Positions 25,204 through 34,081 of a stretch of 64,000 nt of DNA are shown one piece after another. Source of the stretch: DASUFP01 sp036274495 (lineage in GTDB: Bacteria; Bacteroidota; Bacteroidia; AKYH767-A; OLB10); assembly GCA_036274495.1 (NCBI GenBank), contig DASUFP010000023.1, positions 4,413-68,412 of the forward strand, given 5' to 3'. Made by a program: the position numbers and the translations under genes. Under the pieces are notes generated by a model. It was given only the letters and a program-made list of their open reading frames with translations, had not been told where the DNA came from and did no database searches. The first letter of the stretch is position 1, and each line of letters opens with the position of its first letter.

Positions 25204-26274
25204 ATGGAAAAGTCAGGCCTCCGATCCCTTATTTCTAATTCCGTTGAAGTCAGCTTACGGCTGCTGTTTTTATTTCTGCTGGTAAGCTGGTGCCTGTTGT
25301 TACTGCTTCCGTTTATTACTACCGTACTCTGGGGTATTATTATAGCTGTTTCAATCGATCCCGTTTATCAGTTTATTTACAAAAAGCTGGGGAACAATTC
25401 AAAATTGTCAGCAACATTAATTACCCTTTTATTGCTTGCGTCCGTTCTTGTTCCCGGCACTCTTGTGGTTTCATCCGTTGCTCATGATGCTGCTCGGCTG
25501 GGTGACATGCTAAATGCACATACTACAGCAATTCCTCCGCCTGATCTGCGTGTTGCCGATTGGCCTTTAATCGGGAATAAAATTTATACGGCGTGGCAAA
25601 ATGCATACGAAAACCCCTCTCAACTGGTAAACACCTATGCCGAGCAAATTAAAGATGTGGGCAAATGGGTTATAAGTGCTGCAACATCATTTACGGTAGT
25701 ATTATTTAAGTTGCTGGTTTCAATTATCATTGCCGGAGTACTGCTCGTTACTCCCGGAACAAGAACATTTACACACAAATTTTTTGTGAAAATTATCGGA
25801 TCACAAGCCGAAGAATTCGCATCACTTGTTGAAAAATCAATACGGAATGTTACAAAGGGCATACTCGGCGTGGCCATTATTCAATCAAGCTTTTTGGGTT
25901 TGTTGTTTTGGATTGCGGGAGTTCCATATGCCGGGTTATTATTTATGGCCTGTTTAATTCTGGGAATTGTTCAGTTACCTAACCTCCCCATATCAATTGG
26001 TGTAATTATATATTTGTTTTCTGCGGGTACCAATTCTTCGGCAATGGCAATTTTGTGGACGGTTTTGATTGTTCTGGCCTCGCTTTCCGACAATATTTTG
26101 AAACCCATTTTACTCGGCAAAGGCGCACCTGTTCCCATGCTTGTTATTTTCCTGGGTTCGATCGGGGGATTTATTTTATCAGGGTTTCTCGGACTGTTTA
26201 CAGGAGCTATTGTCCTGTCTATAGGATACAAACTGTTCATTGCCTGGATCAACGATTCAGAAAATGTAGCTTAA
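25204..26274 (+). CDS. AI-2E/UPF0118-family membrane permease
   Basis: I chose ATG 25204 (MEKSGLRSLISNS) over the TTG at 25180. The 356-residue protein has about eight membrane helices: two near the N terminus (LLFLFLLVSWCLLLLLPFIT), one near 70, and a bundle in the second half (FKLLVSIIIAGVLLV, GLLFWIAGVPYAGLLF, GSIGGFILSGFLGLFTGAIV). This matches the AI-2 exporter (AI-2E, former PerM/UPF0118) family, whose members export small molecules or act as Na+(Li+)/H+ antiporters. The transported compound is unknown. It probably shares a transcript with the PfkB kinase gene. Confidence 0.85.
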   Translation: MEKSGLRSLISNSVEVSLRLLFLFLLVSWCLLLLLPFITTVLWGIIIAVSIDPVYQFIYKKLGNNSKLSATLITLLLLASVLVPGTLVVSSVAHDAARLGDMLNAHTTAIPPPDLRVADWPLIGNKIYTAWQNAYENPSQLVNTYAEQIKDVGKWVISAATSFTVVLFKLLVSIIIAGVLLVTPGTRTFTHKFFVKIIGSQAEEFASLVEKSIRNVTKGILGVAIIQSSFLGLLFWIAGVPYAGLLFMACLILGIVQLPNLPISIGVIIYLFSAGTNSSAMAILWTVLIVLASLSDNILKPILLGKGAPVPMLVIFLGSIGGFILSGFLGLFTGAIVLSIGYKLFIAWINDSENVA

Positions 26275-26291
26275 AATGCACCGTTGAAATT

Positions 26292-27176
26292 TTAATGCAA
26301 CACCATTTGTAACGCGTTGCGCACGGGCTGAAGGTATCCTTTACCGAAGAGATTCAGATGTACCAGCAATGGATATAAATTGAATAGCGGCACCCTGTTT
26401 TCCCACTCATATTCCAATGGAAACGCATCGTTATAGGCTGCATAAAATGACGAATCAAATCCTCCAAACAACCTGGTCATTGCCAGATCTGCTTCACGGT
26501 GTCCGTAATAAACCGCAGGATCAATAAGCCGGGCCGTTCCATCGGGACCCGTCATGAAATTGCCGCTCCACAGATCGCCATGTAAGAGCGAAGGAGGTTC
26601 TTCCGGAATTATTTCTGGAATGATCCTGTATAAATCCTGAAACATTTTTGAATCAGAAGGATTAAATATTCCTGTATCCGTCGCCATACGTACCATTGGT
26701 TCCAGCCGCTCATGCACAAAGAAGTCGGCACCACTGCGATGTTTGCAATTTGACTGTACCAGTGTTCCAATATAATTATCGTTTGACAATCCAAATGACG
26801 CAGCACTGTTTTTATGCAGCATAGCCAGCGCTCTGCCAAACAATTCAAAAAAATTTCCGGTACGCCGTCCTGACGCTATCCATTCCATCAGCAAAAATGC
26901 TTTGTTATCGGCCACTCCGGTTCCATACACCAGCGGCAATGGAATAGTATCGGTTGTTCGTAACAGTTCAATTCCCTGCCATTCCCTCTTAAATATATCA
27001 CCGGATACGGAGGTATGATTTGTTTTGATAAAGAACTGCTGTCCTTCCGCCTGCAGCGTATATGAATTATTGATGCTGCCGCCGCTGACAGGAGTTACCT
27101 TTATATCGCTTTCAGGATTACTTCTGAACCCGGGGATATATTCAGAAATAGTCTGCTTCAATGCTGTTGTTAACAT
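26292..27176 (-). CDS. Fructosamine kinase family protein
   Basis: The 294-residue cytoplasmic kinase is close to bacterial fructosamine-3-kinase/ketosamine kinases, which phosphorylate sugar adducts on lysines so that glycated proteins fall back to free amines. Motifs in order are VSGGSINNSYTL (nucleotide-binding loop), FIKTN with Lys, LLMEWI, LLHGDLWSGN (catalytic loop Asp), RLIDPAVYYGHREADLAMTRL (metal-binding Asp and the family-specific stretch) and VPLFNLYPLLVHLNLFG. Length is normal. It converges with the permease gene and is divergent from the aminotransferase gene. Confidence 0.93.
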   Translation of the reverse strand: MLTTALKQTISEYIPGFRSNPESDIKVTPVSGGSINNSYTLQAEGQQFFIKTNHTSVSGDIFKREWQGIELLRTTDTIPLPLVYGTGVADNKAFLLMEWIASGRRTGNFFELFGRALAMLHKNSAASFGLSNDNYIGTLVQSNCKHRSGADFFVHERLEPMVRMATDTGIFNPSDSKMFQDLYRIIPEIIPEEPPSLLHGDLWSGNFMTGPDGTARLIDPAVYYGHREADLAMTRLFGGFDSSFYAAYNDAFPLEYEWENRVPLFNLYPLLVHLNLFGKGYLQPVRNALQMVLH

Positions 27177-27266
27177 CTTATTGAAGTGATTCTCATGGAA
27201 TAAAAAAATTAACGTTACTTATTTGGTACAGTTGGGTAATTTTATGGTTTCACGAATATACTACTA

Positions 27267-28424
27267 ATGAAATTTCCCGGTGAAGTACGTACCAAATTGC
27301 ATAAAACGGGTACTACTATTTTTACAGTGATGTCGGCTTTAGCCGCCGAACATAAAGCGATTAACTTATCACAAGGCTTCCCTGACTTTAAGGTGGCTCC
27401 CGATTTAATTGCATTAATCGCTAAAAATTTCAAAGCAGGTCACAATCAATATGCGCCTATGGCGGGCGTTCCCGGGTTGCGCGAACAAATAGCCTCCAAA
27501 ATGAAATCGCTCTATTCGGCTAATTACGATCCCGAAACAGAGGTTACAGTTACCGCAGGCGGCACCCAGGCAATTTATTCTGCCATTTCGGCAATTATCA
27601 GGGAAGGCGATGAGGTAATAGTTTTTGAACCCGCATACGATTGCTATGTACCGGCAATTGAACTCAACGGGGGTATTCCGGTGCACATACAGCTGAAAAC
27701 TCCCGACTATCACATTGACTGGAATGAGGTAAAGAAGATGGTTAATCAGCGGACGCGGATGATAATCATCAACACACCTCATAATCCCACAGGAGCGGTA
27801 TTAAGTGCGAGGGATATGGCACAGCTTGAAAAGCTGACTGTAAATACCGATATTGTTATTGTAAGTGATGAAGTTTATGAACACGTTGTGTTCGACGGCT
27901 ACGAGCACCAGAGTATTGCTCGCTTTCCAAAACTTGCCGAAAGAAGTTTTATCATTTTTTCATTTGGAAAAACCTACCATGCAACCGGATGGAAAGTGGG
28001 TTATTGTGTTGCACCTTCCAACCTCACTGCTGCTTTCAGAAAAGTGCACCAGTACATGGTGTTTGCAGTGAATACTCCAATACAACATGCCCTGGCATCC
28101 TATATGGAAGATCCGGCACATTACAGCGGAATAGGAGAAATGTATCAGCACAAAAGAGATTATTTTGTGAGCCACCTCAAAAAATCAGGGTTTAAATTAC
28201 TCCCCTGTTCAGGATCTTATTTTCAATTGGCCGACTATTCGGCCATCAGCCATGAAAAGGATACTGATTTTGCTGTCAGGCTTACGCGCGACTTTGGAGT
28301 AGCAGCCATTCCTATTTCGGTGTTTTATAAGAACAATATCGATAATAAAATTCTGCGATTTTGTTTTGCCAAAGAAGAGGCGACGCTGAAGGCGGCTGCA
28401 GCTCACTTATGTAATGTAAAATGA
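27267..28424 (+). CDS. Methionine (glutamine-dependent) aminotransferase, class I PLP enzyme
   Basis: The 385-residue PLP enzyme is of the YbdL/KAT type. Motifs are NLSQGFPDF, NQYAPMAGVPGLREQIA, the loop TPHNPTGAV, IVSDEVYEHVVFDG and SFGKTYHATGWKVGY with PLP Lys235. Such enzymes transaminate 4-methylthio-2-oxobutanoate to methionine using glutamine, the last step of methionine salvage. The stop overlaps the start of an omega-amidase gene (ATGA at 28421), and that enzyme removes the alpha-ketoglutaramate by-product, which strongly supports glutamine as amino donor. Confidence 0.9.
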   Translation: MKFPGEVRTKLHKTGTTIFTVMSALAAEHKAINLSQGFPDFKVAPDLIALIAKNFKAGHNQYAPMAGVPGLREQIASKMKSLYSANYDPETEVTVTAGGTQAIYSAISAIIREGDEVIVFEPAYDCYVPAIELNGGIPVHIQLKTPDYHIDWNEVKKMVNQRTRMIIINTPHNPTGAVLSARDMAQLEKLTVNTDIVIVSDEVYEHVVFDGYEHQSIARFPKLAERSFIIFSFGKTYHATGWKVGYCVAPSNLTAAFRKVHQYMVFAVNTPIQHALASYMEDPAHYSGIGEMYQHKRDYFVSHLKKSGFKLLPCSGSYFQLADYSAISHEKDTDFAVRLTRDFGVAAIPISVFYKNNIDNKILRFCFAKEEATLKAAAAHLCNVK

Positions 28425-29200
28425 AAAATTTAAGAATCGCCCTGGCTCAAACCCGGTTGTACTGGGAACATCCTGAAGCAAACCGGAATCATTTCGAAAA
28501 GTTATTTGCGAGCTTTCCTAAGGGCAGCTGCGATTTAATTCTCCTGCCCGAAATGTTTTCTACCGGATTTACAATGAATGCTCCGGCAGTTGCGGAAACT
28601 ATGGATGGCCCAACAGCAACCTGGATGAAATACATGGCTAAAAAACACAAAGCAGTGTTTTGCGGAAGTGTTGTTATAAAGGAGAAGGGACGGTATTTTA
28701 ACCGGCTGCTTTGGGTTACTCCCGATGGAACTATTCTTAAATATGACAAGAGACACCTTTTCAGGATGGCAAAGGAAGAACAAACCTATTCATCCGGACA
28801 GCAGCGATTGATTGTTGAATTAAAAGGATGGAAAATTTGCCCGCTTATTTGCTATGATTTGCGTTTCCCGGTCTGGTGCCGCAACACAGAGTCATTCGAC
28901 CTGCAACTATTTGTGGCCAACTGGCCATCGCGCAGAAAATTTGCCTGGAAGCAATTGCTTGTCGCCCGTGCAATCGAAAACCAATGTTTTGTTGCGGGAC
29001 TGAATCGTGTTGGTAAGGACGGCAGCGGATATGCTTACAGCGGGGACAGCATAGTACATGGACCTGCGGGCGAAACCATTTTAAAAATGCAAGCCAACAG
29101 CAGTGGAGTGGCTGTTGCTGAACTTGATTTTCAGGTACTGAAAACATTCAGAAAAGCATTTCCTGTTGCACTCGACCGCGACACGTTTCAAATAAAGTAA
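28421..29200 (+). CDS. Omega-amidase (YafV/Nit2-type nitrilase family)
   Basis: The 259-residue cytoplasmic hydrolase has the nitrilase catalytic triad: Glu44 (LLPEMFSTGF), Lys110 (KYDKRHLFRM) and Cys144 (PLICYDLRFPVWCRN). The sequence is closest to YafV/Nit2 omega-amidases, which hydrolyse alpha-ketoglutaramate to 2-oxoglutarate and ammonia. Its ATG overlaps the stop of the methionine aminotransferase gene, so the two form the glutamine transaminase/omega-amidase pair of methionine salvage. Other amides cannot be excluded as substrates. Confidence 0.92.
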   Translation: MKNLRIALAQTRLYWEHPEANRNHFEKLFASFPKGSCDLILLPEMFSTGFTMNAPAVAETMDGPTATWMKYMAKKHKAVFCGSVVIKEKGRYFNRLLWVTPDGTILKYDKRHLFRMAKEEQTYSSGQQRLIVELKGWKICPLICYDLRFPVWCRNTESFDLQLFVANWPSRRKFAWKQLLVARAIENQCFVAGLNRVGKDGSGYAYSGDSIVHGPAGETILKMQANSSGVAVAELDFQVLKTFRKAFPVALDRDTFQIK

Positions 29201-29251
29201 TTCAATATTACGTTTTCAGGATCCCAGCAATTGCTGTTAAGCATTTATTAT

Positions 29252-30622
29252 TTATTCAATACCATAGTTGGCAAGCAGGTAGGCTAATGAAGCAATGGCA
29301 GCAGCGCCCAGTTGTAATTCTCTGCGGTTTACTTTGTCGAAAGTATCAATGGGTGTGTGATGGTAATCAAAATAGCGTTGCGAATCGGGCGACAAGCCAA
29401 TCATGAGTGTACCGAGACTTCCCAGTTCGCTTATGTCAGCTCCTCCTCCTCCGGTTACCCATTCATAAATACCGTACGGCTCAAAAAGCGGTGCAAAGCC
29501 ACGCAACTTCCGTTCCTGCGCGGCTGTCCCTGAAAAGGAAAAACCTCTTGGAGCAAAACCGCCCTCATCGCTTTCAATGGCTGCCAGGTATTTTTGTGAG
29601 GATGCTTTCGCAAATTCCGCATATTTTGTTCCGCCACGCAATCCATTTTCCTCATTCATAAATAATACTACACGAACAGTCCGCTTGGGGTGGATACCCA
29701 AATCGTGAAACATCCTGATAAGTTCCATTGACTGCACGCACCCCGCGCCATCGTCGTGGGCACCTTTACCGGTATCCCATGAATCGAGATGTCCGCCGAC
29801 TGTAATGACCTCATCAGGAAATAGTGATCCTCTTATTTCAGCTACAACATTATAGGATAAGACATCGGGCAACATTTCGCAATTGAGCACCAGCTGCGCT
29901 TGTGTTGCCGGGTTGCGCTTTAGTTCGGCACTCAAAAATTCGGCATCCATGGTGCTGATGGCACAGCAAGGGATTTTTTTAATGGTGTCGTTGTAGCCCA
30001 TAGCACCTGTATGCGGCACATCGTCCATCGACAAGGTGAGCGATCGTGTAATGGTTGCCACTGCTCCATATTGTGCAGCGTTTTTAGCGGCTGAGTAGCG
30101 GTATTTTCCCGCTTCGCCGTAAGCTTGAAAAGTGTTCACATATTTTTGATTCATCGGACCATTAAAGAAAACGATTTTACCTTTTACTCCCGCCTCTCCT
30201 AACGCATCCAATTCGTCAAAACTTTTTACTTCAATCACATCAGCACGCACACCTTTCTCCGGTGTCGCTATGCTGCCGCCCAGCGCACAGATAGTCAATG
30301 GAATTTTTTTCCCGTTACTGAATACCGTTAGTTCTTCGCGGTTGTTGCGCACCCAGTGAGGAACCATCACTTCCTGCAGGTAAACAGTATCAGCCCCTAA
30401 CGTTTGCAGTACCTCCTTTGTATAGGATACAGCTTGTGCTGCCTGTGGCGATCCGCTCAAGCGGCCACCAATAGACTCCGTTAAATGCCGGAGCCATTCA
30501 TAAGCCTGGCCGTTTGATAATGAGTAGTCATAAAATGAACGAACGGTGGCGGAATCAATATCCTGAGCCGAGCACTGCATTGTTACTAACAGTGCAGAGG
30601 CAAACAACAATCTTCGCATCAT
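29252..30622 (-). CDS. Exported M28 peptidase (carboxypeptidase Q-like)
   Basis: The 456-residue protein has a signal peptide (MMRRLLFASALLVTMQCSAQ), a PA-like insert (GVKGKIVFFNGPMNQ) and an M28 catalytic domain with di-zinc ligands GGHLDSWDTGKGAHDDGAG, FMNEENGLRGG, ESDEGGF and the last His in YFDYHHTPIDT. It is most like the plasma glutamate carboxypeptidase/PGCP group that cleaves dipeptides. It differs from the M28 peptidase at 1894 in domain borders, so they are not recent duplicates. Two ATG codons open the frame (30622 and 30619). Confidence 0.92.
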   Translation of the reverse strand: MMRRLLFASALLVTMQCSAQDIDSATVRSFYDYSLSNGQAYEWLRHLTESIGGRLSGSPQAAQAVSYTKEVLQTLGADTVYLQEVMVPHWVRNNREELTVFSNGKKIPLTICALGGSIATPEKGVRADVIEVKSFDELDALGEAGVKGKIVFFNGPMNQKYVNTFQAYGEAGKYRYSAAKNAAQYGAVATITRSLTLSMDDVPHTGAMGYNDTIKKIPCCAISTMDAEFLSAELKRNPATQAQLVLNCEMLPDVLSYNVVAEIRGSLFPDEVITVGGHLDSWDTGKGAHDDGAGCVQSMELIRMFHDLGIHPKRTVRVVLFMNEENGLRGGTKYAEFAKASSQKYLAAIESDEGGFAPRGFSFSGTAAQERKLRGFAPLFEPYGIYEWVTGGGGADISELGSLGTLMIGLSPDSQRYFDYHHTPIDTFDKVNRRELQLGAAAIASLAYLLANYGIE

Positions 30623-30669
30623 AAAGATAAAGCGGTTGATTGCTCAAAGATACTAACCTTTACGGTTAA

Positions 30670-31758
30670 TCAGGAAATAATACGCTGCTGTCTTTCGCCC
30701 CAGGCAGGCTGAATAGTACTCCTTATTTTTACCAACAGGCGCAGGGTGTGGGAATTCATTATTAAGAGCGACACCGCACTTGCAGCAAAGATGAAAAGCA
30801 GCGGATTTATTGCCGGCACAAGTCGTTGTAATATAATAACCACCAGAGCGGCAAATACAATAAGGAATGTAGAAGAAGTATGTCCGAATCCGAATTTTAA
30901 TATCAGGTGATGCAAATGATTGCGATCGGGCTGAAAGGGAGATTTGCCATTTAAATAGCGAATCACCAACGTTCTGGTAATATCAAACAACGGAATAAAA
31001 GCTATTGCCATCACACGTGCAGGGTTTCCCGCAGCTATCGTTTTTTCGGCAACTCCCGCATCAAACAACTCTATAAACAAAACAGCAGAAACAAATCCGA
31101 TTATGAGCGAACCGGTATCGCCCATAAATATTTTTGCCGGATGTATGTTGTACATCAGGAAACCCGACAATGCACCGCACATGCAAAAGCAGAGCATGGC
31201 ATAATCGTATTTGCCGTATTCGATAAACAACAATCCCATGGTAATAGTAAAAACCAATCCTAATGATGCGGCAAGTCCGTCGATACCGTCGATAAAATTA
31301 AAGGCATTAGTAAAGGCGACAATCAGCATGACAGTGAGTGGTGCCTGTATAAAAAGCGGAATCTCATAAATTCCCAAAATACCATTCAGCGTTTCTATAC
31401 GATACCCTCCCGCAAACACTATGATGGCACTTGCCGTCTGCAACATAAGCTTGTTGCGGGCAGGAACGTTCATCATATCGTCAAAAAAGCCTGTGAAGAA
31501 GAGGATTAGTGAAGCACCGAAGAGGTAGCGTAACCTGTCGGCATCATCTATAACTGCGAAAGAGAGAAAGGAGATAAACAACCCTGCAAAAATGGCTATA
31601 CCACCCATTGAGGGTGTCATCGGATGATGGTGTTTCCGGTCGTCGGGCTCATCAAACAGGTGCCATTTTTTGCAAATGGTAATCCACACAGGTATCAGCA
31701 CAATCACTATCATAAGTGAAAAACTGAACGGGGCAAATTGGTGAAGCAAATAATCCAT
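30670..31758 (-). CDS. WecA/TagO-like undecaprenyl-phosphate GlcNAc-1-phosphate transferase
   Basis: The 362-residue membrane protein has about eleven helices and the loops of the MraY/WecA superfamily: LFDEPDDRKHHHPMTPSMGG (the first cytoplasmic loop), FFDDMMN (Mg-binding DD), NAFNFIDGIDGLAAS, IFMGDTGSLIIGF and DRNHLHHLILKFGF (HLHH, WecA subgroup). It starts surface polysaccharide synthesis by moving a sugar-1-phosphate onto undecaprenyl phosphate in the inner membrane. It would feed pathways that a Wzc-like protein, such as the one at 38747, controls. Confidence 0.93.
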   Translation of the reverse strand: MDYLLHQFAPFSFSLMIVIVLIPVWITICKKWHLFDEPDDRKHHHPMTPSMGGIAIFAGLFISFLSFAVIDDADRLRYLFGASLILFFTGFFDDMMNVPARNKLMLQTASAIIVFAGGYRIETLNGILGIYEIPLFIQAPLTVMLIVAFTNAFNFIDGIDGLAASLGLVFTITMGLLFIEYGKYDYAMLCFCMCGALSGFLMYNIHPAKIFMGDTGSLIIGFVSAVLFIELFDAGVAEKTIAAGNPARVMAIAFIPLFDITRTLVIRYLNGKSPFQPDRNHLHHLILKFGFGHTSSTFLIVFAALVVIILQRLVPAINPLLFIFAASAVSLLIMNSHTLRLLVKIRSTIQPAWGERQQRIIS

Positions 31759-31788
31759 GACGTAAAGAGATTTCGTTAAATTGTTTTA

Positions 31789-34077
31789 TTAGGGTTTAAC
31801 GACATTTATCTCAGCCCTTCTGTTGAGGCGTTTTCCTTCAGCATCAGCGTTATTTTCAAGCGGCATATTTTCTCCATAGGCAACAGTCCTTATACGCGAT
31901 CCGTCAATTCCCATTTTAATCATATACTGTTTAACGGCATCGGCACGGGCCTGCGAAAGAACCATATTTACTGCAGCGTCGCCTTCGTTATCGGTATGGC
32001 CTGATATAACTACCTGCGTAGATGGGTCACGGAACATTATTTCTATTGCACGCTCAATGATGTCGAAGATATCAGGAGTGTTCAATTCAGAACTTCCGGG
32101 CCAGAACAATACATTGTCGAATTTCTTTACAAGTATTTGCGTTTCAGTAACAGGCGTTTTAACATCAGGACATCCTCCGTTAGCGGCCGTTCCGGCAACC
32201 ATAGGACACTTGTCGACCAGATCCTGTACACCATCTCCGTCCGAATCGGGACAGCCATTTGTAGCACGTGAACCTTTTATAAACGGACAGGCATCTTTTT
32301 CATCAGGAATACCATCGTTATCACTATCAACGGCAGGAGTAACTTTCTCCGGCACAACAACTGTTGCAGTTACCACCGGGATCTTGTCGATTTCGACCGG
32401 AACAATTGGTTCCTGAATGGATTCAGGTGCCGCTATTGCAGCAGGGGCAACTTCTTTTACCGATTCCACAGTAGTGGTTGTAATTCCCGGGATGGCAGTA
32501 ACCGGCTGTAAGGTTTCATGAACATCTGCCGGCGCTGCAATAGTTTCGGGGACTTCGGGATGAACAGCAAGCGGTGTTACGTTTTCTAACGGCACAGCAT
32601 CTGTTTGCACATTTTGAACCGGAGCTTCAACAGGAGTATTTAATGTTTCAGGTACCGAAGGAGCAATAACAACTACTGCTGCTTTCTCAACAGGCACGGT
32701 TTCAATTTGTGCATTGTGAAGCGGTACTTCAGCAGGTGCATTTAATGTTTCAGGGACTCTGGTTTGCGCAGTGACAGTAGTTCTGTTATCAACCTGAGGA
32801 ACCGTTTTAACCTGCGGCACTATCTCATGCGGTACCACTACAGGTGTAATGGTTTCAGGTATATCGGTTACATCATTCGTTACCTGCTGTGGTGTTACGT
32901 TCGGAACAGGAGATACATTTTCTGTGGTTGTTTGAACCACAGGAGCGGGTATCACAACCACTGCAACCGGTTCAGGAGCTGCTTGCGGTTCAGGTGTAAC
33001 CGGACGCTCAGCCATTTGCATTTCCGGTGTTTTGCCGATCGGAAGGTTAAGTTCCAGAACAGGCAAATGCACCTCATCGGTTCTTTCTTCAGGTGTTTCA
33101 ACAGGCTTCTCTTTTTTCTTCTTAGGCAGCGGCGACCATGCAAGTGAAATTTCAAATGCGTTAATGCCTTTGCCCGACCGGCTCAGTTCAGACGTGCTTG
33201 CATCGTAACTCATTCCCAGCATTACCTGGTTGAGCTGATATCCTGCATAAGCTATAATAGCATCATCCAATCTGTCGTACAGACCAAAATGAATGGCATT
33301 ACTGTTATCTAATTTGTACGACACCGATGAACCGAATGTGTTTTCTTTGAAGACATCCTGACGCAACAACATCGCACTTGGAGTGATAATAACATGATCG
33401 GTAACTTCAATACCCGCACCCAGGTATATTGATTTTTTTACCGGTGCTTTGTTACCGTCTATAATAAATGTTTCGTTCGGGCGGTTGAGATGTGAAAAGG
33501 AGATTCCTGCGAACGGTTTGAATTTTACATCATCTCTTCCCCATCCGCGCTGCCACATAAATCCCATATTTATATCGGGACGCGATACGCTTGTTGTAGT
33601 GAATATTTCACCCGACGATAAATTCGGATCGTAACCGGCGTCAGGATCATACTGGTTGTCGAACGACATTTTGTTCGGATCAAAACTCTTGTTGATAATA
33701 CCAACCTGCAATCCGCCCGAAAGCGTATTGATCTGACTTTTACCAATCGGCAAATTGTACGAAAGATTTCCTACAATATTCAAGGTTCTGATACCTGCGT
33801 CTCCGGCTCCCTGTCGGTTAATGACTCCTCCGATTCCGACACGGTTAACTACCTTATCAACAGCAAAACCCTGAGTTGTAAAAGGTGTCCCCAGTCCGGC
33901 CCATTGGGTACGGTAAATTCCGGTAACACGTATATATTGAATGCCATTACCCGCATTTGCAGGATTGAGGTATACCGTATTATTAAAGTATTGCGAATAG
34001 CGTCCGTCCTGCGCCGCGACAATTGCAGGCGCCATCAGTATACAAACCGTAAGAAAATGGCGTAAAGTTCTTTTCAT
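31789..34077 (-). CDS. PorP/SprF-type barrel fused to TSP3 repeats and an OmpA domain
   Basis: The 762-residue protein has a signal peptide (1-22), a PorP/SprF-type barrel (to about residue 320: QYFNNTVYLNPANAG, GIINKSFDPNKMSFDNQY), a Val/Pro/Glu-rich linker of about 240 residues with repeated PETLNAP-type units, two thrombospondin type 3 repeats (about 578-625: DSDNDGIPDEKDACP) and an OmpA domain (640-762: VISGHTDNEGDAAVN, RLNRRAEINVV). PorP/SprF proteins dock T9SS machinery or type B cargo at the outer membrane; here the same chain would also reach and bind peptidoglycan. It starts four bases after the stop of a type B cargo gene. Confidence 0.9.
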   Translation of the reverse strand: MKRTLRHFLTVCILMAPAIVAAQDGRYSQYFNNTVYLNPANAGNGIQYIRVTGIYRTQWAGLGTPFTTQGFAVDKVVNRVGIGGVINRQGAGDAGIRTLNIVGNLSYNLPIGKSQINTLSGGLQVGIINKSFDPNKMSFDNQYDPDAGYDPNLSSGEIFTTTSVSRPDINMGFMWQRGWGRDDVKFKPFAGISFSHLNRPNETFIIDGNKAPVKKSIYLGAGIEVTDHVIITPSAMLLRQDVFKENTFGSSVSYKLDNSNAIHFGLYDRLDDAIIAYAGYQLNQVMLGMSYDASTSELSRSGKGINAFEISLAWSPLPKKKKEKPVETPEERTDEVHLPVLELNLPIGKTPEMQMAERPVTPEPQAAPEPVAVVVIPAPVVQTTTENVSPVPNVTPQQVTNDVTDIPETITPVVVPHEIVPQVKTVPQVDNRTTVTAQTRVPETLNAPAEVPLHNAQIETVPVEKAAVVVIAPSVPETLNTPVEAPVQNVQTDAVPLENVTPLAVHPEVPETIAAPADVHETLQPVTAIPGITTTTVESVKEVAPAAIAAPESIQEPIVPVEIDKIPVVTATVVVPEKVTPAVDSDNDGIPDEKDACPFIKGSRATNGCPDSDGDGVQDLVDKCPMVAGTAANGGCPDVKTPVTETQILVKKFDNVLFWPGSSELNTPDIFDIIERAIEIMFRDPSTQVVISGHTDNEGDAAVNMVLSQARADAVKQYMIKMGIDGSRIRTVAYGENMPLENNADAEGKRLNRRAEINVVKP

Positions 34078-34081
34078 ATGG

